Assembly: GCA_963829845.1 (NCBI GenBank)
Contig: CAWHKD010000021.1
Coordinates: 62,001 to 126,000 of the forward strand
Origin: Gaiellasilicea sp963829845
GTDB lineage: Bacteria > Actinomycetota > Thermoleophilia > Gaiellales > Gaiellaceae
Direction of reading: 5' to 3'
DNA: 64,000 nucleotides
Under the pieces are notes generated by a model. It saw nothing but the letters and a program-made list of their open reading frames with translations, searched no databases and had not been told where the DNA came from. The position numbers and the translations under genes are program-made. Positions 17,260 through 28,079 of this stretch are shown here, piece after piece; the first letter of the stretch is position 1; the number at the start of each line of letters is the position of its first letter.

Positions 17260-17649
17260 GTGGTGCGCCTTCCGCGACTGCGACGGCTCCTGGGCCGAGA
17301 TCCGGCGCGCCCGCGCCGACGCCCCGCACCGCCGGCCGGCGAGCTGCGGCGCGAGCGTCGCGCGCTCATGCGGCTGCGCGAGCAGAAGCTCCGCGACCTG
17401 GGTGGGCTCTCGCTGGAGATGTACCGCCGCGACCGCTTCCGCGAGGATCTGCTGCTCGAGCGCTGTGCGGAGCTGATCGGCCTCGAAGCGCGCATCCACG
17501 AGCTCGACGTCCTCCTCGGCACGGCGCAGCGCGCCCCAGGAGTCCCGAAAGCCGTGCGCTGCGAGTGCGGTGCACCGCTTTTGTGGGCGTCGCGCTTCTG
17601 CGCGACGTGCGGTCGCCCTGTGGTCGAGGCGGCAGGAGACGCCCAGTGA
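17260..17649 (+). CDS. Zinc-ribbon protein with coiled-coil N-terminus
   Basis: 129 residues from a GTG 7 bases after TAGACT (leaderless pattern). An Arg/Pro-rich N-terminus is followed by a helical region (residues ~30-85) and a C-terminal Cys4 zinc ribbon with C-x-C-(n)-C-x2-C spacing (CECGAPLLWASRFCATCGRP). Its TGA overlaps the GTG of the next zinc-ribbon gene, so both are translated together. No known family beyond the ribbon. Confidence 0.75.
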   Translation: MVRLPRLRRLLGRDPARPRRRPAPPAGELRRERRALMRLREQKLRDLGGLSLEMYRRDRFREDLLLERCAELIGLEARIHELDVLLGTAQRAPGVPKAVRCECGAPLLWASRFCATCGRPVVEAAGDAQ

Positions 17650-18326
17650 CCAGCGCCGGACCGACCCGCTGCCCGCGTTGCGGTGCGGCTGCGCAGCCGG
17701 GCCAGGAGTACTGCCTCGGGTGCGGTGGTCGACTCGGGCAGCAGCCGGACGGGCCGGTCGAGCGCGCCTCGACGACCGTCGCCGAGCAGCACGACTGGGC
17801 CGGCGCGTGGCTCGTGCCGGCGCTCCTTGGGCTCGTGATCGCCGTGCTCGGTACGGGCGCAGCGATCGCGATCTCCGGCGACGGCGAGGAGAAGAGCGCG
17901 ATCCCGACCGCGACCGGAGGCAGCCTCACGGTCACCGGTGGCACGCCGACGCTGACCGCCCCGGAGCCGACGACCCCGACCGAAACGACCGCCCCCGCGA
18001 CGACGACCCCGACCACGACGACCGGGCTGCCGCCCGCGAACCCTGCGGCGATCACGTGGCCTCGCGACCGGCGCGGTTGGACGATCGTCCTTCTCTCCCT
18101 GCCGCAGACGAACGGGCGGGACGCCGCGGCGGCCCAGGCGAAGAAGGCGCGTGACGGCGGCCTCCGCCGTGTCGGCGTACTCGATTCTTCCCGCTACGCG
18201 AGCCTGCACCCCGGCTACTACGTCGTCTTCCAGGGGGTCTACGCCGACGAAGCAGCGGCGGCCTCGGCACTGCAACGTGCGCGCTCGGTCTTCCCATCGG
18301 CGTACCAACGTGAGATTGTCCCCTGA
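17646..18326 (+). CDS. Zinc-ribbon, membrane-anchored, SPOR-like protein
   Basis: 226 residues from a GTG overlapping the previous stop. A Cys4 zinc ribbon lies at the N-terminus (CPRCGAAAQPGQEYCLGCGG), then a membrane helix at about residues 55-80 (WLVPALLGLVIAVLGTGAAI), a long Thr/Pro-rich linker, and a C-terminal domain of about 80 residues (WTIVLLSLPQTNG ... GYYVVFQGVYADEAAAASAL) resembling SPOR domains, which bind denuded glycan strands. The zinc ribbon would face the cytoplasm and the SPOR-like domain the cell wall. Function unknown. Confidence 0.75.
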   Translation: MTSAGPTRCPRCGAAAQPGQEYCLGCGGRLGQQPDGPVERASTTVAEQHDWAGAWLVPALLGLVIAVLGTGAAIAISGDGEEKSAIPTATGGSLTVTGGTPTLTAPEPTTPTETTAPATTTPTTTTGLPPANPAAITWPRDRRGWTIVLLSLPQTNGRDAAAAQAKKARDGGLRRVGVLDSSRYASLHPGYYVVFQGVYADEAAAASALQRARSVFPSAYQREIVP

Positions 18327-18351
18327 GAACGAGGTGTAAGGAGTTCGGCGA

Positions 18352-18409
18352 GAGGGCACACGCCCTCGCAAGCCGTCCCACGGAGGCGCCGTCGTGTTTC
18401 CTCGTGGGA
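18352..18409. terminator. Two hairpins after the SPOR-like gene
   Basis: GAGGGC-ACAC-GCCCTC (18352-18367) is a 6-bp stem. A larger stem pairs TCCCACG(G)AGG at 18376-18386 with CCTCGTGGGA at 18400-18409, one bulged G. Neither is followed by a T run, so a classic intrinsic terminator is not shown; they may end the 17260-18326 operon in another way or act as RNA structure upstream of the 18428 promoter. Confidence 0.35.
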
Positions 18410-18427
18410 AAACATATGTCAACGACT

Positions 18428-18456
18428 TTGTAACACCCCCGAGGAGTCCGTATACT
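18428..18456 (+). promoter_or_regulatory. Sigma-70-type promoter of the 18519 gene
   Basis: TTGTAA (18428-18433) and TATACT (18451-18456) are separated by exactly 17 bases. Transcription would begin near 18463, giving a leader of about 55 bases with AGGGAGC just before the ATG at 18519. This argues against the in-frame upstream start at 18459. Confidence 0.7.
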
Positions 18457-18518
18457 CGGTGTCGACAACCCCGCCGGAACCTGATTTTCGGCCTGACTGC
18501 GGGATAGAACAGGGAGCG

Positions 18519-18980
18519 ATGACCGCGCAGATGGAAGCCCAACTCGTGCAATTGCAGGCCTGCATGTATCAGTATTCGCGAGCGATCTACCGCTCGATCA
18601 AGGACCTGATCGATCCGTACGCAGAGGCCGCCGTGCAGCTCGAGTCGCGTCGATCGGTGCTCGAGCAGTGCGAGCAGACGATGGAGCGGCTAGCGGCAGA
18701 CCCCCACTATTTCGCCAAGCCGGACCGGGCGCTGTTCCAGGACATCCGGCGGTTCTTCCCGATCACGGCGCAGGCACAGGTCGCCTGGGCAGTCAAGGAA
18801 GGCATCGCCGCCGCGGTCGGCTTCATCGAGGAGCAGCTCGAGGCAGGCGCCCTCGACGGCGGTGTCGCCCGCTGCCGCGCGACGACGCGCAAGGGCAAGC
18901 CGTGCCAGCGGACTCCGCTCCCCGAGCGCGACTACTGCCCCTCGCATCAGCATCTCGAGCGGTCGCTCGCCGCGGCCTAG
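18519..18980 (+). CDS. Conserved protein with C-terminal Cys/His motif
   Basis: 153 residues from an ATG with a good ribosome binding site (AGGGAGC, 2 bases before the start). The first 110 residues are helical with an aromatic, charged pattern (YQYSRAIYRSIKDLIDPY). The end carries C-x5-T-x3-G-K-P-C-x9-Y-C-x2-H, a small Cys3His motif (RCRATTRKGKPCQRTPL, YCPSHQH) like the short DUF5763-type metal-binding knots. Function unknown; the next gene, pafBC-like, starts 33 bases later in the same direction. Confidence 0.75.
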   Translation: MTAQMEAQLVQLQACMYQYSRAIYRSIKDLIDPYAEAAVQLESRRSVLEQCEQTMERLAADPHYFAKPDRALFQDIRRFFPITAQAQVAWAVKEGIAAAVGFIEEQLEAGALDGGVARCRATTRKGKPCQRTPLPERDYCPSHQHLERSLAAA

Positions 18981-19013
18981 CCGTTTCGCGAAGCCGATAG
19001 AGTCGGGCGGCCG

Positions 19014-21029
19014 ATGTCGCACGACACCGACAAGCTGATCCGTCAGCTCTCGCTGGTCGCCTTCCTGATGGCGGAGCGGCGGCCGCTGACGGCGCGCGAC
19101 GTCAAGGGCAACGTCGAGGGGTACTCGGAGATGTCCGACGAGGCGTTCGCACGCCGCTTCTACTCCGACCGCGCGGAGCTGATCGCGCTCGGCGTTCCGC
19201 TCCACTCGCAGCGCGACGAGTTCACTGGCGAGGAGCTGTACACGCTCCGCTCCGAGAACTATTTCCTCGACGAGCTCGAGCTCGACGACGACGAGCTGGC
19301 GGCGCTGCAGACGGCGCTCTACATGCTCGAGGGGACGTTCGCGTACGCGGAGCCGCTACGGCTGGCGCTGCAGAACCTCGCGCTTGGACGGCCCGGCTTC
19401 GACGACGCCCCGACCGAGACCGCCGCGAGCGTCCAGGTGCGCGATCCCGACTACTCACCCGAAATGGCCGGCCGCCTCTCGAAGCTCGAGTCGGCGATCT
19501 CGAAGCAGCGAACGATCAAGTTCAGCTACTGGTCGCCCCGACGCGATCAGACGCGCGAGCGAACGCTCAACCCGTATGCCCTCCGCCGCGATCGCGGCAC
19601 CTGGTACGTCGTCGGCCAGGATCTCGACAACGACGACGTGCGCACCTTCCGCGTCTCGCGTGTTCGCAGCGACATCCGCTTCGCCACGCGCCGCGAGCGG
19701 GACTTCCGGCTGCCGGCGGACTTCGACGTCGACGCCTACCGCGTCGGCGAGGACTGGCAGCACGGGCCGGTCGCCGGAACGGCAAAGATCGAGGTGAACG
19801 GCGACACGGCCTGGTGGGTGCATCGCACCCTGCACGAGGCCGGAGCCCTCGTCGACGGCGTCTTCGAGACCGAGTACGCCGCGATCGAGCCGCTGGCCGG
19901 CTGGGTTCTGCGCCAGAACGGCCGTGCGCTCCCACTCGCGCCGGAGGAGCTGCGCGCCGCGTGCGCCGACGGCCTGCGCCGGGTCCGCGAGGCGCACGAG
20001 GCCGAGCCACCGAAGCTGGCGCGTGAGAAGGCGGTCGTCGTCTCGCCGGACGGCCTCGAGCGGCCCGCCCCGGCCGTCGCGCCCGAGCGTTTCGGGGTAC
20101 TGCAGGCGCTGCTCGCGTACCTGCTCGCAGCGTGCGGTGAGAGCCGAGACGCCGAGCTCGGCGCCGCCGATCTCGCCGCGCGCTTTCACATCCCGCGCGA
20201 GGAGCTCCAGGATCACCTCTCGCTGCTGAACCTCGTCAACTTCGGCGGTGGCTGCTACACGGTCTACGCCGAGCTCGAGGGCGACACCGTCCGGGTCGAC
20301 AAGGAGCTGTACGGCGATGTCTTCCGGCTCGCGCCGCGCCTGACACCGCTCGAGGCGCGCGCGATCCGGCTCGCGCTCGACATCGTCGGTCCCTCGATCG
20401 CGGCCCAGGTGCACACGCCGCTCGACCGCGTTCGCAAGAAGCTCGAGGAGACGTTCGGGCAGTTCGAGGACCACCAGACGCCGGAGCCGCGTGCGGAGCT
20501 GGACGAGGAGGAACTCGTTGCGACGCTCTCGCGCGGGATCGCGGAGCGCCGCGTCGTCGCGATCGAGTACATGAAGGAGGGCGACGAGACGCCGACCGAG
20601 CGTCTCGTCGAGCCGTACACGTTCGAGCGCGTGCTCCCGAACTGGATCATCCACACCTGGGACCGCTCCTCCGACGGCGAACGCTCCTTCCGGCTCGACC
20701 GGATGCGGTCGGCGCGGATCACCAAGGACCGCTTCGAGCCGCGCGACGGCTTCGACCCCCACTTCCTCGAGGACGCCCACCAGGTCCGCGTCCGCTACGC
20801 CAAGCCCGTCGCCCGCTACCGCGTCGAGCGCGGCGCGACGAGGCTGACGGACGGCTCAGCGCTCGCGACGCTGCGCGTCGGGACACACGACTGGCTGATC
20901 AGCGAGATCCTGGCCGATCGCGGTGAGGCGATCGTGCTCGAGCCGGCGGAGGTCCGGCCGGCGATCGCGAAGCGCGCCGCGCAGCTCCTCCGCGAGCTCA
21001 AGCTCACGCGCGTCAAGCTCCCCGGCTAG
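19014..21029 (+). CDS. PafBC-like tandem WYL transcriptional regulator
   Basis: 671 residues with two successive HTH-WYL units in a single chain. Unit 1: helix-turn-helix at ~5-65 (DTDKLIRQLSLVAFLMAERR) and a WYL domain around 165-245 (IKFSYWSPRRDQ, YVVGQDL). Unit 2: HTH around 360-410 and WYL around 500-590 (VAIEYMKEG, WIIHTWDRSSDGERSFRLDR), then the WCX-type end. In mycobacteria PafB and PafC (separate genes) form the LexA-independent activator of the DNA-damage response; here they are fused, as in some other actinobacteria. The role here is inferred from the family. Confidence 0.88.
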   Translation: MSHDTDKLIRQLSLVAFLMAERRPLTARDVKGNVEGYSEMSDEAFARRFYSDRAELIALGVPLHSQRDEFTGEELYTLRSENYFLDELELDDDELAALQTALYMLEGTFAYAEPLRLALQNLALGRPGFDDAPTETAASVQVRDPDYSPEMAGRLSKLESAISKQRTIKFSYWSPRRDQTRERTLNPYALRRDRGTWYVVGQDLDNDDVRTFRVSRVRSDIRFATRRERDFRLPADFDVDAYRVGEDWQHGPVAGTAKIEVNGDTAWWVHRTLHEAGALVDGVFETEYAAIEPLAGWVLRQNGRALPLAPEELRAACADGLRRVREAHEAEPPKLAREKAVVVSPDGLERPAPAVAPERFGVLQALLAYLLAACGESRDAELGAADLAARFHIPREELQDHLSLLNLVNFGGGCYTVYAELEGDTVRVDKELYGDVFRLAPRLTPLEARAIRLALDIVGPSIAAQVHTPLDRVRKKLEETFGQFEDHQTPEPRAELDEEELVATLSRGIAERRVVAIEYMKEGDETPTERLVEPYTFERVLPNWIIHTWDRSSDGERSFRLDRMRSARITKDRFEPRDGFDPHFLEDAHQVRVRYAKPVARYRVERGATRLTDGSALATLRVGTHDWLISEILADRGEAIVLEPAEVRPAIAKRAAQLLRELKLTRVKLPG

Positions 21030-21040
21030 AAAGCGAAGGC

Positions 21041-22529
<1,489 letters not shown>

Positions 22530-22543
<14 letters not shown>

Positions 22544-24305
22544 CGCTATCAGCCGGCAGACGCAGGGTGAACACGGCGCCCTCACCGGGCGTCGACTCGA
22601 CGTCGAGCGAGCCGCCGTGGGCCTCCGCGAACGAGCGGGAGAGGAACAGACCGAGGCCTGTTCCCGGCTTCGCCGAGCCGGCGACGCGGCCGAACTTCTC
22701 GAAGATCTGGGCCTGGTGCTCGACGCGGATCCCAGGGCCTGCGTCACGAACGTGGACGATGACGTGACCGTCGTCGGCGCCGGCTTCGATCCTGACTTCG
22801 CCGCCGGAGTCCGAGTACTTGATCGCGTTCGAGATCAGGTTGTCGACCAGTTGGCGGAGCCGCTCCGCGTCGCCGCGCACGCTCGGCAGCACGGGCGGCA
22901 GCTCTGTCGAGACGTGCACCTCGTCTTGGCCGATCTCGGCCGCGGCGACCGAGTCGCGCAGCACTTCGGCCAGGTCGACGTCGCCGAAGCGGTAGCCGAA
23001 GGTGCCGGCCTCGATCCGGGAGGTGTCCAGCACGTCGCCTACAAGTGCCGCCAGCCGCGTCGTCTCGTCCGCGATCACAGCGAGGAACGCCTCGCGCTGC
23101 TCGGGGCGGAGCTCGCGCCAGCGCGCCTGCAGCGTTTGGGCGGAGCCGATAACCGCCGCCATCGGGCTGCGCAGCTCATGCGAGACGAGCGAGACGAAGT
23201 CGGCGCGGAGAGCTGACAAGCGCCGCAACTCGTCGACGGTCGCCCGCTCGGCCTCGTAGGTGCGCAGGTTCTGCACGGCCGTCGCGACGAGGCGCCCGAG
23301 GAGCGTGACGAGCCCGAGCTCCTCCTCCCGGAACGACGCCGGCTCGCTGCGTGAGATCGCGAGGGCGCCGATCGACCGCGTTCCGAGCTGCAGTGGCGCG
23401 AGCACGCGCGCGCGCACGCCGAGCGCGAGCAGCCCGGCTTCCTCCGGATAGCGCTTCTCGGCGATGTCCTCGCGGTAAATCGTGTGGCCCTCCGCGATTA
23501 CCGCGTCGAGGATCGACCCCGGCACCGTGATCGCCGTGCCCGGCTCCAGGTAGTCCTCGGCGCCGATGCCGGCCGTCGCCATCACCCGCGCCCCTCCTCC
23601 CTCGGCGAGCAGGATCGCCGCCCGGTCGAATGGGAGCAGGCTGCGCAGCTCGCGCACGAAGGCGGCGAATGCGCGGTCGAGGTCGAGCGACGAGCCCAGC
23701 GCGCGGGCGGCACGGCTGGTCGCCTCGAGCACGTCGACCCGGCGACTGAGCTCGTCGCGCAGGCGTTCCGCCTCGGCTGCGCGCTCCTCGGCGTCGTGCG
23801 CCTGACCACGCTCCATGTCGACGAGCCGCCCGACGACGAGGCCGAGTGCGAGACCGACGACAACCCGAAGCACGAGCGCGTCGTAACGCACGGGGAAGCC
23901 GAACTCGTCGTGTCGCCAGTACTCGAGCACGAGCAGGACCGGGAGCGTCGCTGTGGCCGCAATCAGTCCGCCCGTCAGGCGGAAGAAGAGCGCTGCTTCG
24001 AGGATCACGAGGTACGGAAGCGCCCTGAGTGGCTGGGCCGGCTCCCACGCGAAGACGAACATCAGCGCGGAAGTGACCGCGAAGTCGGTGATCACGCCCA
24101 GAGCCGCGAGGTAGCGCAAGCGGCCGCGCCAGCGATACGACAGCACGAGAAGGACGAGCGCGAGCCCGGCGAAGACGGCAAGAACTGTCCACGCCGCCTG
24201 CTCGTAGCCCGGCGTCGGGAACTCGTCGCGGTCGATCAGGATCTTGATCAAGGCGACGGGCACGAGCGCGAAGCGGACGAAGCAGAGATTCCGGATCAGC
24301 GTCAC
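22530..24305 (-). CDS. Membrane GAF-domain sensor histidine kinase
   Basis: 591 residues from a GTG that overlaps the queG stop (GTGA). About six hydrophobic segments fill residues 1-165; a short coiled coil is followed by a GAF domain at ~200-350 (ARALGSSLDLDRAFAAFVRE, then LLPFDRAAILLAEGG). HisKA has the phosphorylated His376 in SLVSHELRSPMAA, and the ATPase domain has NLISNAIKYSDSGG, DAGPGI and GTGLGLFL. It lacks a neighbouring response regulator, so the partner lies elsewhere. It overlaps the convergent monooxygenase by 14 bases. Confidence 0.92.
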
Positions 24306-25309
24306 GGTCCGCCCCGCTCGTCTATCCGCGTAAGCGCCCAGGCGGCGTGGTCGCGCAGGAGCTCGTCGTCGCCGGTCAAGTATGTGGCCACGGCGTCTCG
24401 TTCGCGGTCGCCGCCGACATTCCCCGCTGCGACGAGTGCGTTCCGGCGCAGCCAACGAGGATCGTTTCGCGGCACATACAGTCGTTCGTAGCGGGCGACC
24501 AACGCTTCGCCGTCCGCCTCGAGCCAGTCGAGCAGGGAGACGGCGGGCTCGGCAGCCGGCGGCGGCTGCACTCCCGCCCGACGCCTCTCGACGCCGCGGT
24601 TCCACGGGCACACGTCCTGGCAGATGTCGCAGCCGTAGACGGATGCTCCCAGCTCAGCCCGATAGTCGACGGGGACCGCGGCCGGTGCCTGCGTCCAGTA
24701 CGAGAGGCAGCGCGTCGAGTCGAGCGTCCCCGGCTCGTCGAGCGCGCCGGTCGGACAGGCGTCGATACAGAGCCGGCACGAGCCGCAGCCCGCGTCGAGC
24801 GGCTCAGACAGCTCGACAGCGCGGTCGCTGACGAGGGTTCCGAGAACGACCCACGAGCCGTGGCGACGGGTGATCGCGAGCGTGTTCTTGCCGTAGAACG
24901 CGACACCCGCACGCACCGCGCCCTCGCGGTCGACGTGGTCGTTCTCGTCGACGAGGACGCGATAGGCGCCGCCGAGCCGGCGGCCGAGCGCGTCGAGTCG
25001 CTCGCGCAGATCGGCGTAGCGGTCGGACCAGGTGTAGCGGGCGAGGCGGCCTTCGCCGACGCCGGGTTCGTCGGCTTCGGCGTAATAGCAGAGCGCAGCC
25101 GAGATCACCGAGCGTGCCCCTGGGAGCAGCCGCTCTGGATGGCACGAGACCTCGGGCCGCCGCGTCGTGAAGCCCATCGTCGCGAACAGCCCCCGCTCCT
25201 TGCGTTCACGGATGTGACGCTCCGTGTCCGCGTACGGCTCCGCCGGCGCGGCACCGATCGCATCGAGGCCAAGCTCCTCACCTAGCCGGGTCAGCTCGGC
25301 AGCCGTCAT
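24302..25309 (-). CDS. queG: Epoxyqueuosine reductase
   Basis: 335 residues from ATG 25309. It reduces epoxyqueuosine to queuosine in tRNA using cobalamin and two iron-sulfur clusters. Both ferredoxin-type Cys motifs are present: CGSCRLCIDACPTGALDEP and CDICQDVCPWN. The catalytic-Asp region VDREGAVRAGVAFYGKNT and an end with HEAT-like repeat (RNALVAAGNVGGD) also match. With tgt and queA at 5857-7929 the window has the last three steps from preQ1 to queuosine. The start is 15 bases from the divergent MDR gene. Confidence 0.95.
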   Translation of the reverse strand: MTAAELTRLGEELGLDAIGAAPAEPYADTERHIRERKERGLFATMGFTTRRPEVSCHPERLLPGARSVISAALCYYAEADEPGVGEGRLARYTWSDRYADLRERLDALGRRLGGAYRVLVDENDHVDREGAVRAGVAFYGKNTLAITRRHGSWVVLGTLVSDRAVELSEPLDAGCGSCRLCIDACPTGALDEPGTLDSTRCLSYWTQAPAAVPVDYRAELGASVYGCDICQDVCPWNRGVERRRAGVQPPPAAEPAVSLLDWLEADGEALVARYERLYVPRNDPRWLRRNALVAAGNVGGDRERDAVATYLTGDDELLRDHAAWALTRIDERGGP

Positions 25310-25324
25310 GACAGGATTGTGCCC

Positions 25325-26269
25325 GTGCACGCGGTGCGGATCCACGAGGATGGCGGTCCTGAGGTGCTCCGGTACGAGGAGGTAGCCGATCCGGTCGCTG
25401 CGCCGGGCGAGGTGCTCGTCGAGCTGAGGGCGGCGTCGCTCAACCATCTCGATCTCTGGGTGCGAAAGGGGCTTCCCTCCGTCCCGAAGCCGCGCATCCT
25501 CGGCGCCGACGGCGCCGGCATCCGCGTCGACACCGGTGAGCGCGTGGTCATCAACCCCGGCCTCGAGCACGGGAACGTGATCACGGTGATCGGCGAGCAC
25601 ACCGACGGGACGCACGCAGAGCTGATCGCAGTACCGGAGACGAACGTCTTCCCGCTCGCCGACTCGATCTCGTTCGAGATCGCGGCCGCCTTCCCGCTCG
25701 TCTACGAGACCGCATACAGGATGCTCGTGACGCGGGCGCAACTGACCGCGGGCGAGTGGGTCCTGATCTGGGGGATTGGCGGCGGCGTCGCGACGGCCGC
25801 GTTCGAGATCGCCCGCGCGATCGGGGCGAAGACGCTCGTCACCTCCGGATCCGAGGAGAAGCTCGAGACGGCGCGCGGGTGGGGAGCCGACCTCGCCCTC
25901 CCCCATGCCGATGCTGCGGCCGCGGCGAAGGAGCTCGGAGGCGTCGACCTCGTCGTCGAGACGGTGGGCGAGGCGACCTGGAAGGACTCCCTCTCAGCCG
26001 TCAAGATCGGCGGCAGGGTGGTCGTCTGCGGCGCCACCACCGGCCCGAACCCCCCCGCGCAGCTGCATCGCTTCTGGTGGAAGCAGCTGACCGTCTACGG
26101 CTCGACGATGGGGACGCGCGCTGACTTTCTCGTCGCCTACGAGCTCGTACGCACCGGGCGTGCGCGAGTGCACGTCGACTCGACGTTCCCGCTCTCCGAG
26201 ATCCGCGCCGCACACGAGCGGATGGAGGCCGGCGAGCAGCTCGGCAAGATCGTGCTGACGATCCCGTGA
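25325..26269 (+). CDS. MDR-family zinc-free oxidoreductase (quinone oxidoreductase-like)
   Basis: About 314 residues from GTG 25325, which gives the typical N-terminus (V-HAVRIHEDGGPEVLRYEE); a GTG two codons earlier (25319) is also possible. GroES-like domain with NHLDLWVRKGLP, then a Rossmann fold with WGIGGGVATAAFEIARAIGA. The Cys ligands of the structural zinc are absent, so a quinone-oxidoreductase or zinc-independent alcohol dehydrogenase type activity is likely. The TGA overlaps the GTG of the following methyltransferase, forming a three-gene operon. Confidence 0.88.
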   Translation: MHAVRIHEDGGPEVLRYEEVADPVAAPGEVLVELRAASLNHLDLWVRKGLPSVPKPRILGADGAGIRVDTGERVVINPGLEHGNVITVIGEHTDGTHAELIAVPETNVFPLADSISFEIAAAFPLVYETAYRMLVTRAQLTAGEWVLIWGIGGGVATAAFEIARAIGAKTLVTSGSEEKLETARGWGADLALPHADAAAAAKELGGVDLVVETVGEATWKDSLSAVKIGGRVVVCGATTGPNPPAQLHRFWWKQLTVYGSTMGTRADFLVAYELVRTGRARVHVDSTFPLSEIRAAHERMEAGEQLGKIVLTIP

Positions 26270-26982
26270 CGCCAGAGCCGGGCAGCAGCGTCGCGCCGTC
26301 CCTCTTCGCGCCGCTCGGCCCCACGTACGACCGCTATTCGCGACTTCTCTCGCTCGGCCAGGACCCACGCTGGCGTCGGTTCCTGGTTGCACGGCTCGAT
26401 CTCCCACCGAACGCACGGGTGCTGGACGTCGCCACCGGTACAGGCGCAGTCGCGCTCGAGCTCGTCCGGCAGCACGGCTGCTCGGTCGTCGGCGTCGACC
26501 GGAGCGCCGACATGCTCGCCGTCGCGCGCGCTCGCATCGCTGCCCGCGGGCTCACCTCGAGGATCGAGCTGCACGAGGGGCGAGCCGAGGCGCTGCCGTT
26601 CGCCGAGGCATCGTTCGACGCCCTGACCGTCACCTATCTGTTGCGTTACGTCGACGACCCGGCCGCGACGCTCCGCGAACTCGCACGCGTCGTGCGTCCG
26701 GGTGGAACGGTGGCGATGCTGGAGTTCGGCGTCCCGCAGGCTGGCGCAGTGCGTGCGCTCTGGGAGCTCTACGTTCGGCTCGTCCTGCCGATCGCGGGGC
26801 GCCTGCTCTCGCCCGGCTGGCACGAGGTAGGACGCTTCCTCGGTGTGAGCATTCGCGACTTCGATGCGCGCCTGCCGCTGGTGCGCCAGCTCGAGCTGTG
26901 GTCGGACGCCGGGCTGGGGAATCTCCAAGCGCGACGGCTCAGCCTCGGTGGCGGCGTGGTGGTATGGGGCAGATGCGAATGA
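26266..26982 (+). CDS. UbiE/MenG-like SAM methyltransferase
   Basis: 238 residues. SAM-binding motif I VLDVATGTGAVALEL, acidic residue in VVGVDRS, motif II in FDALTVTYLLRYVDDP and the following VVRPGGTVAMLEFG strongly match the UbiE/COQ5 type that methylates demethylmenaquinone. The start FAPLGPTYDRYSRLLSLGQD resembles the F-D-x-A-x-x-Y-D pattern of that group. A quinone substrate fits the next gene (a polytopic protein with UbiA-like character) but remains an inference. Its TGA overlaps the ATG of the next gene. Confidence 0.85.
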   Translation: MTPEPGSSVAPSLFAPLGPTYDRYSRLLSLGQDPRWRRFLVARLDLPPNARVLDVATGTGAVALELVRQHGCSVVGVDRSADMLAVARARIAARGLTSRIELHEGRAEALPFAEASFDALTVTYLLRYVDDPAATLRELARVVRPGGTVAMLEFGVPQAGAVRALWELYVRLVLPIAGRLLSPGWHEVGRFLGVSIRDFDARLPLVRQLELWSDAGLGNLQARRLSLGGGVVVWGRCE

Positions 26983-27710
26983 GCGTCGAGCGCCGTCCGG
27001 CGTTTTACGCGCTCGCGCCCGGCGGCTGGCGGGACTACGTGACCGTGCTTCATCCCCCGTACACGCTCTGGCATCTCTCGTACGTCGCGATCGGAGCGTC
27101 GCTTGCGCCCGAGCTCGAAGCAGGACGCCTGCTTTGGGGGCTCGCAGCGTTCGCCCTCGCGCTGGGCGTGGGCGCGCACGCCCTCGACGAATTGCACGGC
27201 CGCCCGCTGCACACCGAGATCCCGCGACTCGTGCTCATCTGGCTGGCGGCGGCATCTCTGATCGCAGCCGTGGCCATTGGAATCGGCGCCGCTCTCGCGT
27301 GGACGCTCTGGTTGCTTCCGTTCGTCGCAGCCGGCGCCTTCCTCGTCCCCGCGTATGCCCTCGAGCTCCTAGGAGGCGTGTTCCACACGGATCTTTGGTT
27401 CGGGCTCGCCTGGGGCGCGTTCCCGGTGCTCGTCGCGTATCTGGGCGCGGCGGAGACGCTGCGGCCGGAGGCATTTCTCGCCGCGGGGTTCGCGCTGGCG
27501 ACGAGCCTGGCGCAGCGCTCGCTCTCGACCCAGGTGCGGACGCTGCGGCGCCGAGTCGCGCATGTGAGCGGGACGATCCGCTATGGCGACGGGCGAGAGG
27601 ACGCGCTCGATGCGGACGCCCTGACGCGGGCGCCGGAGGCCGCGCTGCGCTCGCTCTCGGCTGGGATGGTCGCGCTGGCGCTGGCGCTCGTCTGGATGCA
27701 GCTCGGCTGA
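26979..27710 (+). CDS. Polytopic membrane protein, UbiA-like
   Basis: 243 residues from the ATG overlapping the methyltransferase stop (ATGA). Seven or so hydrophobic stretches, for example VLIWLAAASLIAAVAIGIGA and LAAGFALATSLAQRSLSTQV. The motif HALDELHGRPLHT (helix 2 to 3) sits where UbiA-type prenyltransferases carry their Asp-rich motif, but the canonical NDxxDxxxD is not clear. Neighbouring a UbiE-like methyltransferase it might act on isoprenoids or quinones; this is inference. No other assignment is possible from sequence. Confidence 0.75.
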   Translation: MSVERRPAFYALAPGGWRDYVTVLHPPYTLWHLSYVAIGASLAPELEAGRLLWGLAAFALALGVGAHALDELHGRPLHTEIPRLVLIWLAAASLIAAVAIGIGAALAWTLWLLPFVAAGAFLVPAYALELLGGVFHTDLWFGLAWGAFPVLVAYLGAAETLRPEAFLAAGFALATSLAQRSLSTQVRTLRRRVAHVSGTIRYGDGREDALDADALTRAPEAALRSLSAGMVALALALVWMQLG

Positions 27711-28079
27711 GCGCGGGCGCAGCCGACGCCGAGGATGAACTCGGCGTGGCGTCGGTCAGCTGCGAGCCCAACTGCGACGACGCGAGCCACATCTGCCCGA
27801 CTGTCCTTAGTCGGCTCCGGCATGCGTGAACTCGGTTCACCTCGGAGCACCGTGAAAGGTGCCGTCCGCGGCGAGTCCTTGACGACCAGCCAATCGCCGG
27901 CCGCGGACATCGTGCGTCTCCTCGCGAAGGCGGTACGCGAACGTCGCCGCCCTCTAGCTGCGCCAACGGTGAGAGAACCTCCTCTGCGCGCGTACATCCT
28001 CCGTTGGTGACCGCACAAGGCTCCCGCACCTCGTCCTAACGGTCAGGTTGAGCTTCAGACAGGCCCGGTTGGGGAGTGC
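27711..28079. other. Intergenic stretch with no supported gene
   Basis: No reading frame here has a recognisable motif. A minus-strand frame covering 27740-28018 (for example VARVVAVGLAADRRHAEFIL) has coding-like composition but no match I can name. No T-run hairpin, tRNA or promoter pair was found. Confidence 0.4.

Noticed and set aside
18459..18518. 20-residue N-terminal extension of the Cys/His-motif protein
   Set aside because: It overlaps the expected transcription start of the 18428 promoter and has no ribosome binding site.
27581..28018. Minus-strand frame of 145 codons after the UbiA-like gene
   Set aside because: Half of it is antisense to the membrane protein, with no motif and no start signal.
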